A stretch of DNA of 64,000 nucleotides from DASQBT01 sp963782495 (GCA_963782495.1 CAWAJU010000012.1:124001-188000), one strand, 5' to 3'; positions 34,302-44,067 are shown, counted from the stretch's first letter. Numbers and translations are program-made. The notes: generated by a model not told the origin, from the sequence alone.

Positions 34302-36854
34302 AAAGTACCTCCATCAAACCATTGGGTGTATCCGACAGGCCCAATTCCTCGCTGTAGTAGCGGCGGTCCGTAAGAAAAAGGATGCCCGTGCTGTCCTGAA
34401 TCTCCCTCACGACACCCGCCCTCGACAGCGTTTCAAGTGCGTTAGGGAGGACGTTGACGCTGTATTGCTGCGCCCGGCGCAGAAGGTCGAATTCCTTGTC
34501 GGGCAGGTAGGCGGCGCACAGCCCGTTGATGAGCGCTTTGCCCTCTTGGCCATACGGCACGATCACGCCGCGCGTAGGTGCATCGATAGCTTTGAAGGCC
34601 TTGGCCGCGGTCATGAAAGCTTGCCGGAGGTAGACGCTGGGAGCCTGGCGTTTGGTCCTCGCGTAGTCGTCGAGCGCCGCCTTGTTGATGGAAAGCAGAT
34701 TAAGCAAGGTGTCATCCCGGCCAAGGGCCTTGCGTGAGACGGGATAGCTCATCTCGTCCGCACGGGCGAAGAAGTAATTCTGGTAATACCAAGCCATGGC
34801 TTCCGGGCCAATGCGGTTCTTCCCGAATCTCTCGGGGTCTTCTTCATACTCGTCCAGAACCCGCTCGGCCTTATCGCGCCCGACCCGAATGTCGGGCAGC
34901 ATGTTCAGGTTCTCGTCCTCGACGCGCGGGTTGACAACATGCACCATCCCACGCTCCGTCCGGCCATTACGGTTGCATCGTCCCGCAGCCTGAGCGATGG
35001 AATCGAGCCCTGCGGTGAAGCGAATGACCGAACCGAAATCGACATCTACCCCAGCCTCGATCAACTGTGTGCTGACGCACAGCGTTGGCAAAGGTGGTGT
35101 TTGATCCAAACGGCTGCGCACTTGATCGAGTATCGATTTGCGGTGAGCCGGGCACATGTTCGTGCTCAAGTGATAGACCGCGACGAGGGAGTTATCCCGA
35201 CATAACCGGTAGATTGCTTGCGCCGCTTTCTTGGTATTGACGATGACAAGACAGCTGCTGGCGGCTCTGATTTGCTCGAACGCCAGCTCGGCAATTTCTT
35301 CCTGCGACCAGCCGCCGGGTTTGCGCTGGTTCACTACTTCGACCCGCTTCAGGTCGTCAAAAAGCTTGCGGACATCCGGCATGAGTTCGTTGCCGGGCGG
35401 GATACGGATCGCGCCCTTGTTCTCGTCGACCTGATCGAGAAGGGGCTGCGTGGCTGTGCAGAGCACGACAGTGCTGCCACAGAAGTCCGCCAGGTAGTTC
35501 ATGGCGTTGTTGAACAGGTGAACGCAGTTAACCGGCAAGCTTTGTATTTCGTCGAAAATCAGCACCGCGTTGGCGAGTTGGTGCATTCGCCGCGCGCCAC
35601 GCGTGCCCGCACCAAACAGCGTTTCCAGCAACTGCACGGTCGTGGTATACACCACTGGCGCATCCCAGTTTTCCGACAGGATTTTGCCACGCCAGCTTTG
35701 TTCTTCCGGAGTAAGGTTGGAATGGTGTTCAAGCACGACGCTACCCGGCTCGACACCCTCGGGCTCCAAAAATGCGGCGGACGACTTCGGCGTTCTGATC
35801 GATGATGGACGTGAACGGGATAACGTAGATGATCCTGTCTAGTGCGTGCTTTCGGGCGTGGTGCATTGCAAAGCGCAGGCTGGCGAGGGTCTTCCCGCCG
35901 CCCGTCGGAACGGTCAGGGTATAAATCCCCTTGTTTCGCGTGGCACCCTCCAGACAATGACGTGAAATATCCTGGCGCAACGCGTCGATGGGATGGTGGA
36001 GCGCGAAGCTGTCGAGGCGCGCATCGAGGCGTTCGATGAGCGTTTCCCAGGATTCATAGGTGCCGCGCAGCCGACGCCGAGCCCGTCCGGGGTGCTCGAA
36101 ATCCGCGGTATCGATGCGGTCGGCATCGATCAGGCAACTGAAAAGAGAACGGGCGAGCAGGCCAATCTGCTGGTGATAGATTGGGCTTTGTGCTTTCTGA
36201 CTGTGGGTATCGCCGGACGTCTTGTGGAATATCCTTTCTATCCAAGATTGGAACGCCTGCGAGATTTCTGGGCGCATTAATAGGCTGCGCCCACTAGCAA
36301 GTAATTCCCTGTCCGCTTTTTGCAGCACCTCTTGAAGGTGCGTTTTCTCCGCCGCCTTGTTCATCCGCTTCGTGAATAAATCCTCGGCGGGCTTGCCAGC
36401 AGTCAAGGAAATACAATCGATAAGGCCCGAATGGTGTGAAGCAATGCACAGCGCAAGAATCTGGCCAGCGATACGCGCCAAGTCACCCTGGCTAGCCAAC
36501 TCCAGCCAGATGAACTGCGCACCGCTTCGTCGAGTGGTCGATTTTCCCCTTCAAGCCCGCCGCATCGACAAACTCTTCATCTTCATCCTGATTCAACAGC
36601 CCCGTCGCGGACTGAATGTAGGTCTGGAATGCCTCGCTGAATTTCCCCAAATCGTGGAGTAGGCCTATGAGCTCGCCGTGCGTCGCGCAGCCGAACTTGG
36701 AAGCGAATTCAGCGGCCAAGCGGGAAACACCATGAAGATGAGCTTGCAGCGACTGATAATCTGCGCTGCCAGCACGCACGTGTGCGACAAAACCGGGTTT
36801 GCCGGTTGGGCAGGAGGCTGAGAGGCTGTGGACGTCTGGTCCAGGCTTGTTCAT
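34294..36854 (-). pseudogene. cas3: CRISPR-associated helicase-nuclease Cas3, two frameshifts
   Basis: Cas3 unwinds and degrades targets recognised by Cascade. It starts at ATG 36852-36854. The HD nuclease domain includes HLHGVSRLAAEFA, LLHDLGKFSEAFQ and ALCIASHHSGLID. The helicase has Walker A TVPTGGGKTLASLRFA, DEIQ in VLIFDEIQSLP, CTATQPLL, STQLIEAGVDVDF and QAAGRCNRNGR. Breaks occur near 36525-36535 (in ACGAAGCGG) and at the A5 run 35768-35772 (T5 for T4 on the coding strand). All motifs survive in three frame segments, so the gene was functional recently or the breaks are errors. Confidence 0.9.
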
Positions 36855-36866
36855 GGCTACGTAATT

Positions 36867-37874
36867 CTAATTGCCACAAGGCTCAAATCCTGGGCCTACC
36901 CCAACCCCTTGCCGATATTGGCTTTCGGCCAAATCAAGCTGATTCTGAGCAGTTATTCGCAATGTCTCCGGCGCGACCACCTCCACTTCCGGGCCATATT
37001 TAAGGATGTCCATGACGAGTTCGTTGTCGTTGGAATAGGGAACGCTGAGCTCATAGCGCCCATCATCCAGCCAGCGGCTTTGTTGTTTCGGGTGCCAGGT
37101 CTCGTCGGCGACCCAGCGCGCGCGTTTGGCGGTGAATCGGAGCACTGCGGTGGCGCGGGGCTTGCCTGCGAAGATGCCGTAGGCGCTGGCCAGTTCCTTG
37201 TTGAGCGTTGACTCGGGGACAGGCTTGGCCGATTTGTTGAGCGGTACGGCGCGGCGTATGCACTCGACGGCGAAGATGCGCAGGCCTTTCCTGCTGTGGC
37301 ACCAGGCATCGAGATACCAGTTGTCGCGGTAATGGACAAGGCGCTGCGGAGAGACCTCGCGCGTGCTGGTCTCGTCGCGGTCGCGGTTGTAATAGTCGAT
37401 GGTGAGCCGTTTGCGTTGCAGCACGGCACCGGCGACTGTTTGAAAATGGCCCATTTCCTTGCTGCGGGCGGCCATGCTCAAGATGCGGATGCGCTTTTGC
37501 GCTTCTCCACTGCCGAGGTGCTGGGTGCCAAGAATTCTCTCCAGGCGGGTCTTGAACGGGGCAAGTTGTTCGTCGAGCAGGCCCGGCTGAAGGTCGGCGA
37601 GGAGATTTTGCAGGGTCAGCAGGGCCAAAATTTCGTCGGCGGTAAACCACAGGCCGGGCAGGTCGAATTGCCCGGCCCGAGTATCGTAGAGATAGCCGCC
37701 GCGTTCCGGGTCGTGAATCAATGGCGCGTTGAAGGTGTCGCGTAGTTGTTTGACCAGCCTCGTCAGAGTGGAACGGCCGATTTCCAGCTTGCGCATCAGT
37801 TCATCACGAGCGATACCCACGTACCGGCCATGCAGGGCACGGTGCAGCAGATAGACTTTGTCGAGCCTGGACAT
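36867..37874 (-). CDS. WYL-domain transcriptional regulator of the cas operon
   Basis: This 335-aa protein has an N-terminal HTH (LDKVYLLHRALHGRY, GIARDELMRKLEIGRSTLTR) and a WYL domain: AGAVLQRKRLTIDYYNRDRD, RLVHYRDNWYLDAWCHSRKG and FAVECIRRA. A C-terminal WCX part follows. WYL proteins bind a small ligand or nucleic acid and regulate defence loci. The gene ends 12 bases before cas3 in the same direction, so it is probably the first gene of the cas operon and its regulator; that role is inferred from position. Intact. Confidence 0.85.
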   Translation of the reverse strand: MSRLDKVYLLHRALHGRYVGIARDELMRKLEIGRSTLTRLVKQLRDTFNAPLIHDPERGGYLYDTRAGQFDLPGLWFTADEILALLTLQNLLADLQPGLLDEQLAPFKTRLERILGTQHLGSGEAQKRIRILSMAARSKEMGHFQTVAGAVLQRKRLTIDYYNRDRDETSTREVSPQRLVHYRDNWYLDAWCHSRKGLRIFAVECIRRAVPLNKSAKPVPESTLNKELASAYGIFAGKPRATAVLRFTAKRARWVADETWHPKQQSRWLDDGRYELSVPYSNDNELVMDILKYGPEVEVVAPETLRITAQNQLDLAESQYRQGVGVGPGFEPCGN

Positions 37875-37990
37875 GACTCCCCCTGTGAAAAAATCTCGCC
37901 TCGCAACAAGAGACGAGGCTGTTCGCTCCGGGGGGGCGCTGATTGCGCCGGTTTGTTGTGGTAGGCCGCTCTGGCGGCGGCCTTAACTTA

Positions 37991-38024
37991 ACTGGATTGC
38001 TTCGGCTGCGCCTCGCAATGACGG
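37991..38024. repeat. REP-like palindrome
   Basis: ACTGGATTGCTTCGGCTGCG is followed by CCTCGCAATGACGG, an imperfect palindrome (TGGATTGC near one end, GCAATGAC near the other). Related copies lie at 47413-47453, 56310-56346 and 61445-61551. It lies in the 230-base region between purA and the WYL gene, which otherwise shows no gene. Confidence 0.6.
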
Positions 38025-38059
38025 CGGGCCCCTCACCCCACACATGCCCTGGGTCTAAA

Positions 38060-38103
38060 CCCCCTCACCCCAGCCCTCTCGCCCTGGAGCGAGAGAGGGA
38101 GAG
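38060..38103 (-). repeat. GC-rich hairpin after purA
   Basis: Just after the purA stop, CCCTCTCTCGC and GGGCGAGAGGG form a stem with a TCCA loop on the minus strand, in a CCCTCACCCCAGCC-type dispersed repeat. There is no clear U tract, so it may protect the 3' end or terminate weakly. Termination here would isolate the cas operon from purA transcription. Confidence 0.45.
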
Positions 38104-38104
38104 T

Positions 38105-39397
38105 TCATTCGAACGGATGCCGCCTGACGATGGTTTCTTCGCGCTCGGGGCCGGTGGAGATGATGTCGATGGGCACTTCGCACAGTTGCTCCATGCGCTG
38201 CAAATAGGCGCGGGCGTTGGCGGGTAGTCCTTCCAGAGTCTTCACCCCGACGGTGGAATCGGTCCAGCCGGGCAGTTCCTCGTAGATCGGCTCGCAGTTG
38301 GCCAGGGTTTCGGCGCCCACCGGCAGAATGTCGCTGGTCACGCCGTCGAGTTTGTAGCCGACGCAGATTCTGAGGGATTCCAGACCGTCCAGCACGTCGA
38401 GCTTGGTCACGCACAGGCCGGAGATGCCGTTGATCTGGATCGCGCGCTTCAGGGCAGCGGCATCGAACCACCCGCAACGGCGCGCGCGCCCGGTGGTCGC
38501 GCCAAATTCATGACCTTTTTCGCCCAGGTACTTGCCTACGTCGTCGAACAGTTCGGTGGGGAAGGGCCCGGAACCCACCCGGGTCGTGTAGGCCTTGGTG
38601 ATGCCCAGCACGTAATGCATCGAGGACGGCCCCATCCCGGTGCCGGTGGCGGCGCCGCCCGCTGTGCAGTTGGAACTGGTGACGAACGGATAGGTGCCGT
38701 GGTCGATGTCCAGCAAGGTGCCCTGCGCGCCCTCGAACAACAGGTTGTCGCCGGCGCGATTGGCTTCGTACAGCGCGCGCGGCACGTCGGCCACCAGCGG
38801 CTTGATGCGTTCGGCCATGCGCATCGCGTCGTCCAGTGTCCTGGTGAAATCCACGATTTCGGCCTTGAAGTAATGCTTGAGCACGAAGTTGTGGTAATCC
38901 AGCACCTCGCCCAGCTTGGCGGCGAAGCGCTCGCGGTGGAACAGATCCTGCACGCGAATGGCGCGGCGCGCGACCTTGTCTTCGTAGGCCGGGCCGATGC
39001 CGCGCCCGGTGGTGCCAATCTTGCCCGCGCCCTTGGCGGCTTCGCGCGCAAGGTCCAGCGCAATATGGTGCGGCAGGATGAGGGGTGCCGCTTCGGAAAT
39101 CTTCAGCCGCCCGGCCACACTCACGCCGGCAGCGGCCAGCATGTCGATTTCGTCCAACAGCGCTTCGGGCGACAGCACCACGCCATTGCCGATGTAGCAG
39201 GTGACCTTGTCGCGCAGGATGCCGGAGGGGATCAGGTGCAATACGGTCTTGGTGCCGCCCACCACCAGGGTATGCCCGGCATTGTGTCCGCCCTGGAATC
39301 GCACCACGCCCTGGGCCCGGTCGGTGAGCCAGTCTACGATCTTGCCCTTGCCCTCATCGCCCCATTGGGTGCCGATGACGACGACGTTCTTTGCCAT
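38105..39397 (-). CDS. purA: adenylosuccinate synthetase
   Basis: PurA (430 aa) joins aspartate to IMP with GTP, the first step to AMP. The P-loop-like VIGTQWGDEGKGKIVDWLTD is at the N-terminus, with the catalytic Asp in this motif. GGHNAGHT, GTTGRGIGPAYEDKVAR and the C-terminal LPGWTDSTVGVK are conserved. It is the last gene of the hfq-hflX-hflK-hflC-DUF2065-hisZ-purA cluster and the right border of the CRISPR island. Confidence 0.97.
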   Translation of the reverse strand: MAKNVVVIGTQWGDEGKGKIVDWLTDRAQGVVRFQGGHNAGHTLVVGGTKTVLHLIPSGILRDKVTCYIGNGVVLSPEALLDEIDMLAAAGVSVAGRLKISEAAPLILPHHIALDLAREAAKGAGKIGTTGRGIGPAYEDKVARRAIRVQDLFHRERFAAKLGEVLDYHNFVLKHYFKAEIVDFTRTLDDAMRMAERIKPLVADVPRALYEANRAGDNLLFEGAQGTLLDIDHGTYPFVTSSNCTAGGAATGTGMGPSSMHYVLGITKAYTTRVGSGPFPTELFDDVGKYLGEKGHEFGATTGRARRCGWFDAAALKRAIQINGISGLCVTKLDVLDGLESLRICVGYKLDGVTSDILPVGAETLANCEPIYEELPGWTDSTVGVKTLEGLPANARAYLQRMEQLCEVPIDIISTGPEREETIVRRHPFE

Positions 39398-39414
39398 GAA
39401 ATACTCCCTGATTG

Positions 39415-40392
39415 TTATACGGGAACGGCTTCGACCAGTTCCCTCAAATCCAGACTGAATCCGGTTGCCGGGCGCGCCCGGCCAAAAATCCTGCCCACTT
39501 CATCGTAGCGCCCGCCGAGGGCAATTGCGCGGCTGCGCCCGGCGCTATAGGCAGCAAACACCACGCCGCTGTGATATCCGTAGCCGCGCAGTTCAGCCAG
39601 ATCAAACGCGATCTCCACACCGCGCGTGGCGAGACCATTCGCCAGCGCGGACAATTCGTTCAGGGCGCGGGTAATCTCCGGTAGTTGCGGCAGGCGGCTG
39701 CGCGCCGCTACCAAGATCGCGGCATCCCCGTATAGCTGGGTTAGTGCCATGAAGGCGTCGCGCAGATTGGATGCAAGCGCCCGGGTGAGTACCGTCACAT
39801 CGCTCACATTCTTGGCCTGCAGTGCCCGGAACAAGGCCTGCTCGGCTTCGCCGTCAAGCCCGGCCTTGGCGGCAAGTGCGCGAAAAATGCCGACATGGCC
39901 CAGGTCCAGCTGCAGTTCTACGAGCCCCGCCGCCGCAAGTCCATCCAGCATCAGCTGCACAATTTCCAGATCGGCCTGCGCGCCGGCCTCGCCATATAGC
40001 TCGGCGCCAAGCTGGATCGGTTCGCGTGAACGATGGTAGCCGTCCGGCTGCGCATGCAGCACGCTACCCGCATAACATAGGCGGTTGACGGAATTCTGCC
40101 CCAACAGGTGGGCATCGATGCGGGCCACCTGTGGGGTGATGTCGGCGCGCACGCCCATCAACCGGCCACTAAGCTGGTCCACCAGTTTGAAGGTCTTGAG
40201 GTCCAGATCCAAGCCCGCGCCGGACAGCAGCGAATCCAGATACTCGATCATGGGCGGGATGACCAGTTGGTAGCCGCGCGTACGGAAATGATCGAGCAGG
40301 GTTCGGCGCAGCCCCTCCATCTTCCAGGCTTGGGGCGGCAGCACGTCTTCAAGGTGTTCGGGCAGCAGCCAGGCGCGCATGGAGGAGTTCAC
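39415..40392 (-). CDS. hisZ: ATP phosphoribosyltransferase regulatory subunit HisZ
   Basis: HisZ (325 aa) is a catalytically inactive HisRS paralogue that allosterically activates short-form HisG, the first enzyme of histidine synthesis. Class II motifs remain as QLVIPPMIEYLDSLLSG and GVRADITPQVARIDAHLL. It is shorter than HisRS and lacks the anticodon-binding domain. A GTG at 40390-40392 (four-base GTGA overlap with the preceding gene) is chosen; an ATG four codons later is possible. Its short-form HisG partner is not in the window. Confidence 0.9.
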   Translation of the reverse strand: MNSSMRAWLLPEHLEDVLPPQAWKMEGLRRTLLDHFRTRGYQLVIPPMIEYLDSLLSGAGLDLDLKTFKLVDQLSGRLMGVRADITPQVARIDAHLLGQNSVNRLCYAGSVLHAQPDGYHRSREPIQLGAELYGEAGAQADLEIVQLMLDGLAAAGLVELQLDLGHVGIFRALAAKAGLDGEAEQALFRALQAKNVSDVTVLTRALASNLRDAFMALTQLYGDAAILVAARSRLPQLPEITRALNELSALANGLATRGVEIAFDLAELRGYGYHSGVVFAAYSAGRSRAIALGGRYDEVGRIFGRARPATGFSLDLRELVEAVPV

Positions 40393-40577
40393 CGGAAGAT
40401 CGCCAGCATCAACAGACCGGAAGCCATGGAAACCGCACCCATGAAGCGCAATTGGCCGTCGTTGAGTTCGATGGCACGGCGAAAGGCGTCACGCCAGAAC
40501 GCCGGCGCGGCCAAGGGCAATATTCCTTCCAGCACCAACAACAGCGATAGCGCGGTCATCCAGTCGCTCATCATCAT
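40389..40577 (-). CDS. DUF2065 small membrane protein
   Basis: A 62-aa protein with two hydrophobic segments: MTALSLLLVLEGILPLAAP and LRFMGAVSMASGLLMLAI, separated by a short charged loop (WRDAFRRAIELND). This is the DUF2065 pattern, conserved between hflC and hisZ/purA in proteobacteria. Function is unknown. The start may be Met1 or Met3 of MMMSDWM; no good ribosome site decides it. It overlaps hisZ by four bases. Confidence 0.8.
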   Translation of the reverse strand: MMMSDWMTALSLLLVLEGILPLAAPAFWRDAFRRAIELNDGQLRFMGAVSMASGLLMLAIFR

Positions 40578-40586
40578 TGGCAGCGG

Positions 40587-41468
40587 CTATTTTGCGCCGC
40601 CTGCGCGCGGGTTCTTCATGTACTTGAAGAAATCCGAACTTGGATCCAGCACCATCACGTCGCTCTTGCTGCGGAAGCTATCCTTGTACGCCTGCATGGA
40701 TCGATAAAACGCGTAGAACTCCGGGTTCTTGCCGTATGCCGCCGCATAGATCGCCGCCGCCTTTGCATCACCTTCGCCCTTGATGCGCTGGGCGTCGCGA
40801 TACGCTTCGGCGACGATGACTTGCTTCTGCCGGTCGGCGTCGGCCTTGATCTTTTCCGCTTCAGCCGCGCCGGTCGAACGCAGTTCGTTGGCAACCCGCT
40901 TGCGCTCCGCGTCCATGCGGCGGTAGACAGACTCGCTGATCTCCTCGGACAAGTCCACCCGCTTGAGCCGCACATCGACCACCTGAACCCCGATCTGGCG
41001 CGCATCCTGGTCGGCCTTGGCTGCAATGAGACTCATGATTTGATCACGTCCGCCGGACACCACGTCGTGCACAGTGCGCTTGCCGAATTCGGCCCGCAGA
41101 CCGTCGTTGACGGTCTGCCGCAGCCGTGTCTCGGCCTTGACCCCGTCACCCTGGACCGAAATGTAGTATTGCTTGGGATCGATGACCCGCCACTTGATGA
41201 AGGAATCGACCAGCACGTTCTTCTTCTCCGAAGTCAGGAAGCGCTCGGCGTCCTTCTCGTCGGAAGTATGGATACGGGAATCGAAGAACCGCACGTTCTG
41301 CACCAGAGGCAATTTGACATGCAGCCCGGGTTCCTTTTGCACTTCGACGATCTCACCGAACTGGATCACCAGCGCAAACTCGCGCTGGTCAACCCGGTAG
41401 AACACCGAATTCATGATCAGCAGAACAAGCAGCAGTCCAACCGCGAGCACGGGAAGTCGCTTCATCAT
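40587..41468 (-). CDS. hflC: membrane protease modulator HflC
   Basis: HflC (293 aa) is an SPFH/band-7 protein that, with HflK, forms a large cage around FtsH and modulates its proteolysis. One N-terminal membrane anchor (LPVLAVGLLLVLLIMNSVFY) precedes the SPFH domain in the periplasm (VDQREFALVIQFGEIV). The C-terminal helical region (ELRSTGAAEAEKIKADADRQ) is typical. Its start overlaps the hflK stop by four bases. Confidence 0.95.
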   Translation of the reverse strand: MMKRLPVLAVGLLLVLLIMNSVFYRVDQREFALVIQFGEIVEVQKEPGLHVKLPLVQNVRFFDSRIHTSDEKDAERFLTSEKKNVLVDSFIKWRVIDPKQYYISVQGDGVKAETRLRQTVNDGLRAEFGKRTVHDVVSGGRDQIMSLIAAKADQDARQIGVQVVDVRLKRVDLSEEISESVYRRMDAERKRVANELRSTGAAEAEKIKADADRQKQVIVAEAYRDAQRIKGEGDAKAAAIYAAAYGKNPEFYAFYRSMQAYKDSFRSKSDVMVLDPSSDFFKYMKNPRAGGAK

Positions 41469-42655
41469 GGACGGTCCTCGCGGTCACGGTTGCGAAAGGC
41501 GTCCCGCGAGCGCGACGAAGAAGAAGAATCCGATCCACTCGAGGATGGCGCAGATGGCGCCGGCGGTGCCAGCAACTCTGGCGTCTGTGACGGCTGGGAT
41601 GCCATTTGCTGCAGCTTGTCCAACGGCAGATAAAGCAGGCTGTTGCCGCTTTTCTGATCCACGATCACCTTGGAGGTATTGCTCATCACCTGCTGCATGG
41701 TATCGATGTAGATGCGCTCGCGCGTGACCACCGGCGCCTTGGCGTATTGAGCCATCACCTGGCTGAAGCGGCTGGCCTCGCCTTCGGAATTGGCGATCAC
41801 GGCCTGGCGGTAGCCTTGCGACTCTTGTTGTAGACGCGAGGCCACGCCAGTGGCCCGCGGCACCACATCATTGGCGTAGGCCTGGGCTTCGTTCTTGGCG
41901 CGCTCGCGGTCCTGGTTGGCTTTTACGGCGTCGTCAAACGCGGCTTGCACCTGTTCCGGCGGCTGAACATTTTGCAGCGTCACCTGGCTGATGCTGATCC
42001 CGGTCTTGTAGCGGTCGAGTATCTGCTGCATCAGCTTCTTGGCGCGCGCCGCCACTTCGGCGCGGCCTTCATACAGCACAAAGTCCATCTTGCTCTTGCC
42101 GACGATGTCGCGCATTGCACTTTCCGCCGCCTGCTTGACGATTTCCGTGTCGTCGTCGAACTGGTTATTGAACAAATAGTCCTTGGCGTCCTTGAGGATG
42201 TACTGCACCGCAAATTGCAGATCAACGATGTCTTGTTCGTCGGTCAGCATCAGCGATTCGGACAATTTCTTGTTGCGGGCTGATCCGGAATAGCCCACTT
42301 CCAGCGTGCGCACCGATGATACATTGACGATCTCGTGCGATTCGATCGGCCACGGCAGATGCCAGCGCGCTCCGGGTTCAGTGGTTTCGGTGTACTTTCC
42401 GAAGCGCAATACGATGCCCTGGCTGCCCGCATCCACGATGTAGAAGCCGCTTGCCACCCAGACCAGAAATGCCAGGCCCAGAAAGAGTCCGACCAGATTT
42501 TGCGGCATGCCCGGCCCGGGCCCATCGCCGTCGCCGCCTCCGCCTTTGCCGCGAAACAGGCTGTTCAGCCGCTGGTTAAAGCGACGCCACAGCTCATCCA
42601 GATCGGGCGGGCCGGCGTTGTTGTTCTTGCCCCACTGGGGGTCGTTCCAAGCCAT
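41465..42655 (-). CDS. hflK: membrane protease modulator HflK
   Basis: HflK (396 aa) is the partner of HflC in the FtsH-regulating complex. The N-terminus MAWNDPQWGKNNNAGPPDLD and a Gly-rich segment are characteristic. A single membrane segment (LVGLFLGLAFLVWVASGFYI) and the SPFH domain (GSQGIVLRFGKYTETTEPG) follow. The C-terminus is Ser/Pro-rich. It is followed directly by hflC and preceded by hflX with a 24-base gap. Confidence 0.95.
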   Translation of the reverse strand: MAWNDPQWGKNNNAGPPDLDELWRRFNQRLNSLFRGKGGGGDGDGPGPGMPQNLVGLFLGLAFLVWVASGFYIVDAGSQGIVLRFGKYTETTEPGARWHLPWPIESHEIVNVSSVRTLEVGYSGSARNKKLSESLMLTDEQDIVDLQFAVQYILKDAKDYLFNNQFDDDTEIVKQAAESAMRDIVGKSKMDFVLYEGRAEVAARAKKLMQQILDRYKTGISISQVTLQNVQPPEQVQAAFDDAVKANQDRERAKNEAQAYANDVVPRATGVASRLQQESQGYRQAVIANSEGEASRFSQVMAQYAKAPVVTRERIYIDTMQQVMSNTSKVIVDQKSGNSLLYLPLDKLQQMASQPSQTPELLAPPAPSAPSSSGSDSSSSSRSRDAFRNRDREDRP

Positions 42656-42679
42656 GAGTTAGGAGTCAGCAGTCAGGAG

Positions 42680-43828
42680 TCAAACAGATATGGATAAAGG
42701 TGTGGATGGATTGTCATCTGGAAGGTTTCCGCCGGCTCGGTGGAAAATTGCCGCTTCCACGATCGCCTGCCGCAGGAAATCGAGCCCGGCCCCGGTCTTG
42801 GCAGAAACACGAACGGACGCAATCTTACCATATTCGTCGCGCTCGATTCCCGGCTCCTGCCGAGTCAAATCGATTTTGTTGAACACTTCCAGCATAGGGA
42901 TATGGCTTGCGCCGATCTGCTGCAAAACCTGGTTGACTTCATCGATCTGATGCTCCCGAACCGGACTTGCCCCATCAACCACGTGCAGCAGCAGATCGGC
43001 CCGTGTGGCGGCTTCCAGGGTGGCGTGAAACGAGGCAATCAGGTCGTGCGGCAGTTGGGTGATGAATCCAACCGTATCCGACAAGACCACTTCACCGGCG
43101 CCTTCAAGAAAGAGCTTGCGGCTGGTGGTATCCAGCGTGGCAAACAACTGGTCGGCCGCATACACGCCGGCTCGGGTGAGGGTATTGAACAGGGTCGATT
43201 TGCCAGCGTTGGTATAGCCTACTACGGTAACTGAAAACACCCGGTTGCGGGCACGGGCGCGGCGCTGGACTTCGCGCTGCTTATCCAACTTGCCGAGTCT
43301 GGCCTTGAGCAGCTTGACCCGGTTGCCGATCAGGCGACGGTCGGTTTCGAGCTGGGTTTCACCGGGTCCGCGCAAGCCGATCCCGCCCTTTTGGCGTTCC
43401 AGGTGGGTCCAGCCGCGCACCAGACGAGTCGATAAATGGGCAAGCTGCGCAAGTTCCACCTGCAACTTGCCTTCTGCGCTTTGCGCACGGCGGGCGAAGA
43501 TGTCCAGAATCAGGCTGACCCGATCCACCACCCGGCATTGCAGCAGGCGCTCCAGGTTACGTTCCTGGGCAGGGGACAATTCATGATTGAATATGACGAC
43601 TTCGGCACCCGATGCGGCCACCTGGAGGGCGATTTCCTCGGCCTTGCCGCTACCCGCGAAATAGGCCGGATCGGGACGGCTGCGCTTGCCCTTGATCAGG
43701 CCGACAATGTCCAGGCTGGCCGATTCTGCCAGACGTCGCAATTCCTCGGTGCTGTCCACGAAGTCTGCCGCGCCAAAATCCAAGGCAACCAGCAGGGCTT
43801 TTTCTCCGCCGGCGTGGCGCTCATGCAT
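42680..43828 (-). CDS. hflX: ribosome-associated GTPase HflX
   Basis: HflX (382 aa) is a GTPase that splits stalled or stressed ribosomes. An N-terminal HflX domain (ADFVDSTEELRRLAESA) and coiled helices (GGIGLRGPGETQLETDRRL) precede the G domain. The G domain has VGYTNAGKSTLFNTLTRAG (G1), LSDTVGFITQLPH (G3) and FNKID (G4). The C-terminus is shorter than in E. coli. Its start shares one base with the hfq stop (TGATG). Confidence 0.95.
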   Translation of the reverse strand: MHERHAGGEKALLVALDFGAADFVDSTEELRRLAESASLDIVGLIKGKRSRPDPAYFAGSGKAEEIALQVAASGAEVVIFNHELSPAQERNLERLLQCRVVDRVSLILDIFARRAQSAEGKLQVELAQLAHLSTRLVRGWTHLERQKGGIGLRGPGETQLETDRRLIGNRVKLLKARLGKLDKQREVQRRARARNRVFSVTVVGYTNAGKSTLFNTLTRAGVYAADQLFATLDTTSRKLFLEGAGEVVLSDTVGFITQLPHDLIASFHATLEAATRADLLLHVVDGASPVREHQIDEVNQVLQQIGASHIPMLEVFNKIDLTRQEPGIERDEYGKIASVRVSAKTGAGLDFLRQAIVEAAIFHRAGGNLPDDNPSTPLSISV

Positions 43829-44067
43829 CAGGTTGCCGCTTCCTCGCCGTTTTGAAGACGCACCGGCCGACCAGGAACGACCGTGGAGATCGCGTGTTTG
43901 TACACCATCTGGGTAATGGAATTCTTCAGCAGCACCACGTATTGATCAAAAGACTCCACCTGGCCTTGAAGCTTGATTCCATTGACCAGATAGATCGAAA
44001 CCGGAATGTGTTCGCGACGCAATGCATTGAGAAATGGGTCTTGTAGCATTTGGGGTTTACCGCCCAT
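43828..44067 (-). CDS. hfq: RNA chaperone Hfq
   Basis: Hfq (79 aa) is the hexameric Sm-like protein that pairs small RNAs with mRNAs. QDPFLNALRREHIPVSIYLV, GIKLQGQVESFDQYVVLL and VYKHAISTVVPGRPV cover Sm1 and Sm2, with the proximal-face KH motif. Start ATG at 44065-44067 (MGGKPQMLQDPF) is chosen because GGAG lies six bases before it; an ATG four codons earlier would put that site inside the gene. A short C-terminal tail follows. Confidence 0.95.
   Translation of the reverse strand: MGGKPQMLQDPFLNALRREHIPVSIYLVNGIKLQGQVESFDQYVVLLKNSITQMVYKHAISTVVPGRPVRLQNGEEAAT

Noticed and set aside
32242..36535. Programmed ribosomal frameshifting in cas3/cas5/cas8c
   Set aside because: Seven breaks of mixed direction with no shared slippery site are not compatible with programmed shifting; indels are simpler.
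37875..38104. tRNA-Leu 3' end duplication as the right attachment site of the island
   Set aside because: I looked for the T-arm and acceptor sequence near 38 kb and found no convincing copy; no integrase is present.
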